The translations under genes were made by a program, and so were the position numbers. Positions 56,601 to 64,000 of a stretch of 64,000 nt of DNA are shown here, piece by piece. The notes beneath the pieces are model-generated. The model ran no database searches. It was given only the letters and a program-made list of their open reading frames with translations, and had not been told where the DNA came from. This DNA is from Ignelater luminosus (taxonomy: Eukaryota; Arthropoda; Insecta; Coleoptera; Elateridae), in assembly GCA_011009095.1 (NCBI GenBank), contig VTPC01000018.1:62001-126000 (forward strand). Reading direction: 5' to 3'. Position 1 is the stretch's first letter; each line of letters starts with the position of its first letter.

Positions 56601-56850
56601 TCGGATTGAGGTGGCCGACTTTTCCAAGGCCAGAGGACGCCAAACCAACAAAAGAGTATAGGTTACTAGGAGTCCAAGTCGAGGTTCCACGTCGTGGAGC
56701 AGCCTAGCCCCTGCTCCGGTAAGCTGTGACTCGACCAGGACGACCAGAAGTAAAGAAACCAGTGCGTGCTACTGTTGGAGTTTCGGTTTTAGTGCCTGTA
56801 GATGTGTTCCGAAAAGCGCAGTACGCTTTTCTCTAGAAAGTGGAGGGGGT
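53630..56850 (+). mobile_element. CsRn1-like Ty3/Gypsy retrotransposon, internal region
   Basis: Gag knuckle, protease, RT, RNase H, integrase and C-terminal region follow in the normal order without a 5' LTR. A purine-rich tract (AGAAAGTGGAGGGGG) at 56836-56850 precedes TGTAACG, the usual start of an LTR in CsRn1-like elements. The GC content is clearly above that of the surroundings. Confidence 0.8.
53640..56525 (+). pseudogene. pol: Gag end and Pol of the CsRn1-like element
   Basis: A decayed zinc-knuckle region is followed by a protease with an intact active site (GASVDTGSVVTFVRN near 53818-53862). RT: GPTHLIQHEIKLKDTTLIKQ, RYQPQNPKMQSIVNQEVT, SPWSSPIVITRKKNGRARFC (54357-54415), then a decayed palm. 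The YLDD box is replaced by FSYIVLWETF (54637) as if the two Asp codons had been deleted. RNase [20 protein letters not shown] near 55009 and the tether KGVLNPVADTLSRNPQP (55327). Integrase: YYWRGMF zinc-finger remnant, STDLVGPLPRS near 55778, a TDNG box near 55924 and SVERAN near 56027, so all three catalytic residues are traceable across frames. The C-terminal GPY-like region (SPVVYALKDESGKIYNRIYV) ends near 56520. Confidence 0.83.
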
Positions 56851-56851
56851 G

Positions 56852-56990
56852 TGTAACGAAGTTACTTTTATTTTAATTACTTTTCCGATATGAATTTGTA
56901 TATTTGTATATTTAGGTTAAGCAAACTCTGTTTGTACCGATAAGGGCGCCACATAATAAAACGAGAAAGTAGGAAAAATCTCGAAGAATT
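56852..56990 (+). repeat. Possible 3' LTR start of the CsRn1-like element
   Basis: TGTAACGAAGTTAC follows the polypurine tract directly. No second copy exists in the window, so the right end cannot be placed; AATAAAA at 56956 could be its poly(A) signal. Confidence 0.4.
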
Positions 56991-57084
56991 ATGAAGAGGC
57001 AAACTTAAATCTAAAATCCGAATCTCCTGGTTAAATGAGTCCTTTTGAAAAATAGAAATTAATTAAGTTAATGCATAACCTAAC

Positions 57085-58450
57085 TCTTCTACTATTGTTA
57101 AAAAATTCGATTGGGTACCACTATCTAATGAAAATTACGTTGGTCATCTTATACTTGCACTATTGGCATTGATAACAAAACCTTCCTTGTACAAAAGAAA
57201 GAGCTACTTGAAAGAGCATTTTGAATAATGGGAGTGCTAGCAATACCATCGTAATGAATAAGGGTATTATGCTATGAACTGAATTTTCTTACAAGAAGTT
57301 TAAGGCAACTGCTACACATGATTTTAGTAACATAACTTTGTAAAGCCTCAGTGGAATATTAAGCTTCAGGAATACAAAAGTAGCATGTTGGCTTGGTCTT
57401 TCTAATTAAAGAATTGCATTGAACTTTACGTAAAAATGATTTGTTACTATTAACCATCGTTTGGATTTTTTTAAGACCAATTTGCAGTGTTTCTAAAAGC
57501 TCAGCTTTTGATTTTAAGAACTACTTTAGTTCTTCTAAAAATGAAATGTCATCTTTTGATTTAAATACCTCCCACTAACGAAGAATGCTCTTATCTAGTT
57601 TACTAGTTACGAGAAATATTATCAAAAAACATCCCACTGATCAGTAGGTAAATTAAGTAAATTCAAAGTTCTTAAATGTTTGAAAACATGATCAAGAAGC
57701 AATCGTATTTGAAAGGCAGATTCTTTGGTAATGGGATCCAATGTGAATAAGAATTGTACATGATTATGAAGTGATAGCCTGTGATTGTCAAACCTATTGC
57801 ACAGTAAATCCCATGCCGTTTGATAATTAGCACTGGAAAATTCCATTGCTTGCATACCTGCAGGGCATTACTTCCTAAACAAGCTCGTTGGTAAAGGGAT
57901 TTCTGTATGTTACTAATTGATCTGAAGAGCTAAAAGCTTCTTTCAACTCTAATCACTTCTCATAAACTCCTTAAAATTGGGATAAGTTGATAACAGAAGA
58001 TTACAGGTTAGGTGATTGCAAATCATGATCATTAGGATACGCTGGGTATCTAGAACACTATTAACAGAAATATTGAGATTATTTGTATCAAAATTTTATA
58101 GATAACCTGTAATAATGACAATTTCTTGAAAATACCCACTTTCGAAATTTACTTGACCTGAAAAATGTTCCTTTAAGGTATTTTAAATGCAAATAGTTAT
58201 GAGTTTGGTAAGGAGATCATTATAGTCGCCTAAACATTTCTCTGACTTTGACAATAACCTAATTTCCATGTCAATTCGTAACGAATTATCAAATTCTGTA
58301 CTTTACAAGGAGGGTTTCATACTTCAAATAATTATCAAAACTGTTTAATTTGCTTGCGGTTTCTGTTTGTAATTTGATGTAATTTCTTGAGTTCTTGAAC
58401 CATTGTGAAATTATAATTGTTTTAGAAATCATATATGCAAAATTATGTGG
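57085..58450 (-). pseudogene. gag: BEL/Pao retrotransposon gag and start of protease
   Basis: Read from 58450 to 57085. A decayed N-terminal part contains VYEK-LELKEAFSSSDQLV, matching the FDG-x-x-x-x-W-x-x-F-x-x-x-F block of BEL gag. The clearest piece is the 77-aa ORF at 57622-57855: MQAMEFSSANYQTAWDLLCN, RFDNHRLSLHNHVQFLFTLD, then LLLDHVFKHLRTLNLLNLPT and DQWDVF, the hallmark of the DUF1759 gag family. Beyond a stop come KSKAELLETLQIGLKKIQ, a partial zinc knuckle (PTCYFC) and a D-S-G protease site (DSGTQSNFLT near 57125-57100). RT is not present; the element is cut near 57085 next to the CsRn1-like LTR region. Confidence 0.78.
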
Positions 58451-58984
58451 AGGACCTACTTTATTGTGCCATTGATTGCCACTCTACACACCATCGACTG
58501 CATGGGAGATCAAACCAAATTGAAATACATAGAAATTCAGAAGTTGAAAGGTGAATTGTACCTTTTGTGATAAATGATAATTAAATTGTGTTTTTAAAAA
58601 AAAAATATTTTGATAACATGCAATGCGATTTTAAAATTATGAACATAATGGAATCATGAACAATAGTGCTCCGTCCTAAAACTTTTAGGAGATGCAGAAC
58701 ATTTAACGGCATTCGGGCAGGATTTTTTGTTCAGAATTCTTACAAGTAGTTTGCTTAACGAGAATTAATTTTTATGTTTTTAATTAAATATTACGGTAGA
58801 ATCCCTAAAAGTAAGTAAATTTCAAGGTGAAAATTGAAGCGTGTGATTCAATACGATCGGACATATGACTTGTTTTTGTTTAGAAAAATAAATTCTTGAG
58901 GGGTAAATAATATGTATTCTTCATTGTTCACAGAACAAAGAAAAATTTAGAAAACTCGGAGACTGAAAAAATTGAAAAAAATTA
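58451..58984. other. No gene recognised
   Basis: AT-rich sequence upstream of the BEL gag. It could contain the BEL 5' region or LTR, but no repeat pair supports that. Confidence 0.4.
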
Positions 58985-59052
58985 GTGCGTAGATAGTATA
59001 TAAAAAAATTATAGTCTCAATAAAAAGTTTGTTAAATGACGCATGCGCGGAT

Positions 59053-59320
59053 AAAGGGGTATAAGTCGAGTTTTAGTATAACTGGAGTTAAGCACAATAT
59101 TGTTATTACAATACAATGTTCTATGTTTGTGCAGAGGGATATAAGGCAGTCTGATCTGTAATGCAATATATTGCCGTGTGAAAACTGATTTAAGTTACCA
59201 ACTACGATTGTAAAATTGGGCAGCGGAATACAACTTGACTTATATCCCTTTATTGTGTATACAGGTATAAGTTGACTTACATCTCTTTACACATGCAATA
59301 ACCGTTAGTTATATCCTTTT
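59053..59320. promoter_or_regulatory. Cluster of GGGATATAAG-type subterminal motifs
   Basis: Related motifs occur at 59053 (AAAGGGGTATAAGTC, within the TIR), 59136 (GGGATATAAGGC), inverted at 59237 (GACTTATATCCCTTT), 59264 (GGTATAAGTTGAC), inverted at 59274 (GACTTACATCTCTTTA) and inverted at 59307 (AGTTATATCCTTTT). Another lies near the right end at 60306 (AAAAGGATATAAGCG). Repeats of a TIR motif inside both ends are typical transposase-binding sites. Confidence 0.6.
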
Positions 59321-59399
59321 CCATTTGATTTTAGCGTCCGCACAGAAATTTAACATAACCTTAAAATGTGTTTGAACGCGTTTCTTTTAATTTTCCAAA

Positions 59400-60228
59400 A
59401 TGAATTTATCGCGTGCAAATAGAATTTTAAAAATGTGTGAAATAAACAATGAAGAAGGCGTTGTTACTGCGAGTAGAGGTAAGTATTATTTAAATAATTT
59501 ACATACAAAGTACAATACAAAAATAAATCACCTATTTAATTGTCAAAATGTTAAATGTTTAGGTTCTAAATAAATATTTTCTTTTTCAGAAAGCTGTCCT
59601 GCACCCACCCTCGGTCAGGAAATGTAAGATTTGCTAAATAAAATTGATTTGTGTGATGGAATTGTTTTCGGTGAAAACAACATTGAAGGAATGATGTAAC
59701 ATGAAGCTGAAGGTATAGTAAATGACAATTGGGCTGATCATTCGTTTATATAAAAGAAGAAAAAAAAGCATCAGACATTAATAGAACACCCCAGAGATTG
59801 GATACAACTAGATCGATTAAGTGGCCAAAAGCAGGCTTTTAAAGTTTTTGAAGTGACCACAAAAGATTTCTTGGAATTCTCTGAACTCGACATAACAACA
59901 TTTCAGCCAAAAAACGTCAGGTGAGAAAGTCTGTTGGAGAGATATTAAATGGTTAAGATGCGGTAAAGATTGCAATTTTGTTCCATACAAAGTAACTTTA
60001 GATGCCCAAAAATCCTTCAAGGAGATACATTTTAGAAAGAGGAGGTCATAAACCAAGACAAATTTTAAAATACTGTTTAATTATAAATGACTCGTGCCTA
60101 TCAGTAGTGAAAAGAAAGAAGATTTGATCGAACTTTTTCCTTCCATTGATCCGAATTTCCACGAATTTTACCGCCAATTGCCATCACCAGATAGCGAACA
60201 AAGTGAAGACGACGATGAAGAAAAATAA
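59400..60228 (+). pseudogene. Broken intron-containing gene inside the unclassified TIR transposon
   Basis: ATG 59400 opens MNLSRANRILKMCEINNEEG then VVTASR. A consensus donor AGAG|GTAAGT follows (intron 59479-59589, acceptor TTTTTCAG), and splicing gives a Glu codon and SCPAPTLGQEM, then a stop. The same frame continues to 59924 with three stops in all (FKVFEVTTKDFLEFSELDIT). After a frameshift comes KTSGEKVCWRDIKWLRCGKD, CNFVPYKVTLDAQKSFKEIH and FRKRRS. A last shift leads to LPISSEKKEDLIELFPSIDP, NFHEFYRQLPS and an acidic tail (DSEQSEDDDEEK), ending at TAA 60226. The C-terminal KKxDLxxLxxxIPxxxHxFYxxL pattern is one I associate with uncharacterised multi-copy insect proteins; that is recollection, not a search. 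No DDE core is visible. Confidence 0.55.
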
Positions 60229-60989
60229 ATAATTGTATTAGATACAAGCCAACATAATTTGTGGCGAGGGAGTTAAGTCTTGTTTTTGAATAACTTCTTT
60301 GTGCCAAAAGGATATAAGCGTAAATTTTTTTGTTAATAAATTTTTTATTATACCTCTTTGTCCTTGCAGGCGCCTTGTTCAATGAATATATTCATCGGCA
60401 CTATGAAATGGGCACAATTCATAAATCCAATGAATATATTAATTGAATTAATAACAACTTTCATTAATATTATCAACTGATTAATTAGACGAATCTAAGG
60501 TTTTACATTCAGATAATGAATTTGTTAAATACATTTATGCACAAATGTATATTGACGTTATAAATTCATTATTTATATTAAGATAAGATGATAATCATTA
60601 CTTCAAATGCTCCCTGACGTATAACTTTTTAAATTTGTTAGCAAATGAAAGCATTTTTTATTTTCATACATTATTACTGCAGCCAAGTATATATTTTTTA
60701 CAATTATTTACAGTTATTTTGAGTAAATAAAATGGGTGTTAGTAACCTTTGTTTACTTTTGAAGAAACGATCATTTTGTTTACTCAAAATAATTATACAA
60801 TGGCCTGTTTTCTTTATGGGAATAGCAGATTATCTCCAATTTGTTTTGTCGCTTAGTTTAGAATCTGATCTCTTTAGAGTTTATTGCACCAGAAATTTGA
60901 TTGCTATCAAAATTGATTGACGATCAAAAGCCTATGAGTATAACATTTACCTCCAGTTTTGATGGCAATCAAATTCCCCCATTCTTTTC

Positions 60990-61800
60990 AGAAGATTATC
61001 TTTTTCGACTACTTATTTCAGTTTAAATTTACCCCATTAACAGCCGTTGATGCCAAAACGCAACATTAAAGTAATAATTTTTATATCAAGCAAAATAAAA
61101 CGATACCAGATATATTAAAATACCTGTTATAAAGTGATGTTTTGTAGGTGTAAACGATTTTTCTCATTACAAAAACTAATTGTTCTTTTGTTAAAATTTG
61201 CATATAAATTTGACCAACTCCACTATTTAAGAGCTATCTTCCTATAATTTCTCGTAACTACATTATAATATTGAGAAAACTAAATATTTTGTAATGTTGC
61301 ATTGACCAGATATAAATACATACATTCCAATAAAAAGAAGTTAAAAATAGTTATTTATACAACAAGTGAGTAAAGTGTATCTTTTTTTTACGAAAAGGAA
61401 AGTTTACCGCACGAGTCAAAGGCGAGTGCGCAATTCTGCCGAGTGAAAAAAGTAACGTTACTCACGAATTGCATACAAAAAAAATCAAGAACTATACCTA
61501 CTTCAAAAACAGTTTTTTATTTGAAAACATTGATGTTAAATGTACAATTAGTGTATATCATAGTAACGGCAACCTTCTATGTTTTGTGTTTAAATATTTT
61601 GCGTTAAGAAATGACACGTTACGATACTTTTTTCACTCAAATACGTAAAAAAATGAACCGCTATAGCACTTTTCTTCACGCTTCTAGCGCGGTGAAACAA
61701 CCGCATCCTTTATAAACAAAAATTAATGAAAAATGTTGCACTTTTGTTAACGAACGTAAAAAAATTTTTTTTATGTGTTCAGAAAATAATGTCGCGTTAT
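60990..61800. other. No gene recognised; contains a spaced inverted repeat
   Basis: A patch at 61400-61500 and 61600-61700 has CG-bearing phrases (CACGAGTCAAAGGCGAGTGC) unlike its AT-rich flanks. GAGTGAAAAAAGTA (61441-61454) recurs inverted at 61625-61638. This may be an end region of an unrecognised element. Confidence 0.4.
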
Positions 61801-62233
61801 AGCATCAACACCGGGCGGCGTGATTCCTAGTCCGCTCCACTAGCGTATAATACGCGCATAGTTGGACCATAGTGTGTTAGACCGATAAAATTTTGTAGAT
61901 TTGTTTGGTTTGGTTGTAAATAACAGACTTCTAAACGGCATACTAAGAAGCAAACAATATTTTAAAATTTATAAACGTACTTACTACAAATAATTCAACG
62001 TGCACGCGTACGTTAAAATAACGTGTGTGGATAACCAAGGACCAACGTGTCCATCAACGTATGAGTGTTGCGAGAAATGACGACTTTGTCAATTTAGACG
62101 TTGAAAATACGTCAATGTATTGTTTAATTAACGTTATTTTACGGTTGACGGCCAGGTTGAATCTTTACCAACATTTAACGTGGTTATTTATTTACATAAA
62201 CTCGGTTTATTTTGTGAATACATAAGTGTAAAT
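61801..62233 (+). other. Possible 5' region of the piggyBac-like gene
   Basis: No coding motif; it leads directly into the N-terminal codons of the piggyBac-like remnant. The 66-aa ORF here (62025-62225) has no recognisable feature. Confidence 0.3.
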
Positions 62234-62443
62234 ATGTCTGCTAATAAAAGTAATTGAAAAGAACATCACGAACGCTACAGACCTCTAACGTTGCAAGAAT
62301 TAGAGGCTGGATTAGAAAATTTGGAAGATGGATTGGAAATAGATATTATTATAATTCTATCGGAGGTTGATGAACTGATTGATGAAGAAGATATAGATGA
62401 AAATTTGTTACACGGTTTGTAATTTTATATTTATTATTTATAT

Positions 62444-63214
62444 ACAGGGTGATTATTTTTAAACTTCCCACCTTGAATAATTCTTTAGTTAGTAAAATTA
62501 TCAAAAATTGCCGTAACGCGCCGTTTTTGTTTTGGAGCGGGACATTCAATAACCTATTCTAATCAGTTGTGAAACTTTCATCCTCCCCCAACCACCCTCA
62601 CCCCAAAATTTTAAATGGCACTACCTCATGTGTCATATATCATTTTAAAGGGTATAAGATTCTCAATCTTTCAAATCAAAGAAAATTAAAATCGACCCAG
62701 CCGTTCGTGAATTAGAGCCAAAAATGTATTTAATTCAATCAATACGTTTCTGTCTCCAGTTCACAAATGCCTGGGCTGATCTTAATTTTTTTTTGATGTA
62801 AAAAATTGAAAATTTTATACCCTTTAAAATGATATATCACACATGGGGTAGTGCCATTTAAAATTTTGGGAAACTTTCACCCTCCTCCAACCACTCGCCC
62901 CCCAAAAGTTTAAACGACACTACCCCACGTGTGATATATTATTTTAAAAGGTATAAGACTCTCAATCTTTTACATCAAAGAAAATTAAAATCGGCCCAGC
63001 CGTTCGTGAACTAGAGATAGAAATGTATTTAATTTAATCATTTAAAATTTTGGGGTGGTAGTGTTTGAGGGAGAGGGTAAAAGTTTCCCAACTGACTAGA
63101 GTAGGTTATTAAATGTCTCCCTCCAAAATAAAATCGACGTGTTTCAGCGATTTCTGATAATTTCACTAATTAAAAAGTTATTCAACGTGGGAAGTTTTAA
63201 AATGATCACCCTGT
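62444..63214. mobile_element. Composite palindromic MITE with ACAGGGTG ends, 771 bp
   Basis: The ends ACAGGGTGATTATTTTTAAA and TTTTAAAATGATCACCCTGT are inverted copies. The interior is made of at least four arm segments in alternating orientation (62444-62745 minus, about 62800-62875 plus, 62876-63040 minus, 63041-63214 plus), as if one copy inserted into or recombined with another. It interrupts the piggyBac-like gene. Flanks are TATA-like on both sides, fitting a TA-type duplication. Confidence 0.82.
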
Positions 63215-63348
63215 ATATTACTTATCGCCACATTGTACTATAGGCGAAAACGTAGCATAGGATGTGGCAGGTACATTTCAAATAATGACGGCAGATGACA
63301 AGTGAAAATTCCAACTAATAACTGTGAAATGACAACTGAAACTTTCTA

Positions 63349-63372
63349 GACAACTGGAAATTTCCAGTTGTC
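63349..63372. repeat. 24-bp perfect palindrome
   Basis: GACAACTGGAAA (63349-63360) and TTTCCAGTTGTC (63361-63372) form a perfect palindrome without spacer. An outer inverted pair AAATGACAACTG (63328-63339) and CAGTTGTCATTT (63365-63376) overlaps its right half. It lies in the non-coding stretch between the MITE and the resumed piggyBac-like reading frame. Confidence 0.8.
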
Positions 63373-64000
63373 ATTTAGAAAACAGTTAAATGAATATTAC
63401 ATTAGCCTTTCGGGACTTCTGTAGTTTTTGAAAACTTGAATACAGAGAAAACTAGTGCGGTAACGTGCACGAGAAAAAAGAAAAAGCAGGACTCTAAAGT
63501 TACTCCTTAGTTTACAAACTGGAAAAAAACTTTTTAATTATACAAAATCTCATTTGCTAATCAACTTTTTTAAGAACAAGAAATAAAAGATTCGTTGTAT
63601 GGGAAGCTCCTGTACAAGTATTTCAAACTTTTTTCATGACAAATTTTTAAATTTAATTATTGGGTTTTCATAATAATAGACTTGGTTTTTCGTTAAACAC
63701 AAGCGAACTAAAATAGTTTCTCGGTATTCTAATACTTACTGGATATTACATCCTACCTCAAATAGATATGTACTGAGATGAAGACAAAGGTGCAAAAATA
63801 TATGAGCAAAACTAGATTTAGAAATGTAAAGAAAAATACACTTTTGTCTAAAAATTTAAAAGATAGATTCGCAGAACTACGCCCCTTTTTTGATGTAATA
63901 AGTAGACAAAATTTGTAGTTTGGAATTTTTTCTAAAAATCTCTCAATTGACGAAAAAATGGTTTCTAATTTTGGAAACATTCGGCAAAAATGTTTTTAAA

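Larger units (their letters stand above)
59038..60374 (+). mobile_element. Unclassified TIR DNA transposon, 1337 bp, with apparent 9-bp TSD
   Basis: The first 27 bp (GACGCATGCGCGGATAAAGG then GGTATAA) match the reverse complement of the last 27 bp (GGCGCCTGCAAGGACAAAGA then GGTATAA) at 21 positions. The flanks TTGTTAAAT (59029-59037) and TTGTTCAAT (60375-60383) match at 8 of 9. It sits inside a repeat whose uninterrupted copy is at 38.2 kb, which independently marks it as an insertion. A 9-bp TSD is usual for Mutator-like elements, but no Mutator transposase is visible. It carries one broken gene. Confidence 0.7.
58985..60985 (+). repeat. Interspersed repeat, copy 2, split by the transposon at 59038-60374
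   Basis: The left part (58985-59037) matches copy 1 at about 38155-38215 and the right part (60384-60985) matches copy 1 from about 38230 onward. It includes the decayed pogo-like segment (ATTACTTCAAATGCTCCCTG at 60600) and the stem TTTGATTGCTATCAAAA / TTTTGATGGCAATCAAA at 60897-60972. Copy 1 therefore shows roughly what the locus looked like before the insertion. Confidence 0.68.
62234..64000 (+). pseudogene. piggyBac-like transposase, interrupted by a MITE and cut by the window end
   Basis: N-terminal piece 62234-62422: MSANKSN, a stop, then YRPLTLQELEAGLENLEDGL, EIDIIIILSEVDELIDEEDI, the acidic N-terminus of PGBD-type transposases. A palindromic repeat (62444-63214) follows. The gene resumes by about 63600: EAPVQVFQTFFHDKFLNLII, FSLNTSELK, FLGILILTGYYILPQIDMY (a stop where Trp is expected) and DEDKGAKI. 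A frameshift gives MSKTRFRNVKKNTLLSKNLK then DRFAELRPFFDVISRQN, and finally KNLSIDEKMVSNFGN at about 63931, which contains the first catalytic Asp of the DDE_Tnp_1_7 core. The rest lies beyond the window. The ORF set on the minus strand at 63753-63980 is a shadow. Confidence 0.78.

Noticed and set aside
1-64000. CRISPR arrays, bacterial operons, rRNA genes, functional tRNA genes
   Set aside because: No regularly spaced short direct repeats, ribosome-binding-site-linked gene strings, rRNA landmarks or complete cloverleaf were seen. The window is animal nuclear DNA.

Overview
This 64 kb window is AT-rich animal nuclear DNA dominated by transposable elements (TEs), almost certainly from an insect. 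The evidence is the mix of families: an env-bearing errantivirus-like LTR element, Mag-, Mdg3- and CsRn1-like Gypsy pieces, a BEL/Pao gag, RTE and Jockey/I-type LINEs, mariner, hAT, piggyBac-like and pogo-like DNA transposons, and TIR repeats ending in ACAGGGTG. There are no bacterial operons, rRNA genes or CRISPR arrays. Nearly every coding trace is broken by stops and frameshifts. The one intact ORF that does not look TE-derived is a small secreted-protein gene at 51961-52374 (minus strand).

Layout. 0-4.8 kb: minus-strand Gypsy integrase at the window edge, a Mag-like Gypsy element (gag to RNase H), half of an ACAGGGTG repeat, and an RTE LINE tail. 4.8-8.2 kb: nothing recognised. 8.2-12.3 kb: a 227-bp hAT MITE with perfect 8-bp target-site duplications (TSDs), then two minus-strand LINE corpses. 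15.7-22.3 kb: one complete but decayed errantivirus-like provirus (LTRs, primer site, gag, pol, env, polypurine tract, ATAT TSD). 23-28.3 kb: a second errantivirus-like gag/protease piece, an RTE LINE with endonuclease and RT, and a Gypsy integrase scrap. 28-38 kb: mostly unrecognised, with a hAT element carrying a TTF-type zinc finger (33.3-34.5 kb). 38-42.7 kb: a pogo-like repeat, a LINE with RNase H, and an Mdg3-like Gypsy fragment.

43-50.6 kb is a nested stack. A Jockey-type LINE is split by a roughly 2 kb TIR transposon of a class I cannot name. That transposon is split by a hAT-like element with perfect 8-bp TSDs. The hAT-like element contains a mariner, itself carrying four units of an ~80-bp tandem repeat, and a 1.86 kb palindrome.

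51.9-52.4 kb holds the likely host gene. 53.3-58.5 kb carries a mariner fragment fused to a CsRn1-like Gypsy element, then a minus-strand BEL/Pao gag. 59.0-60.4 kb is a 1.34 kb TIR element with apparent 9-bp TSDs, repeated GGGATATAAG-type subterminal motifs and a broken intron-containing gene. It sits inside a second copy of the 38 kb repeat. From 62.2 kb to the window end lies a piggyBac-like transposase gene interrupted by a composite palindromic repeat.

The strongest candidates for undescribed biology are the two unclassified TIR transposons (43.7-50.2 kb with the nest removed, and 59.0-60.4 kb) and the long palindrome, which could be a source of hairpin RNA. All family assignments come from reading motifs by eye; no database search was possible.
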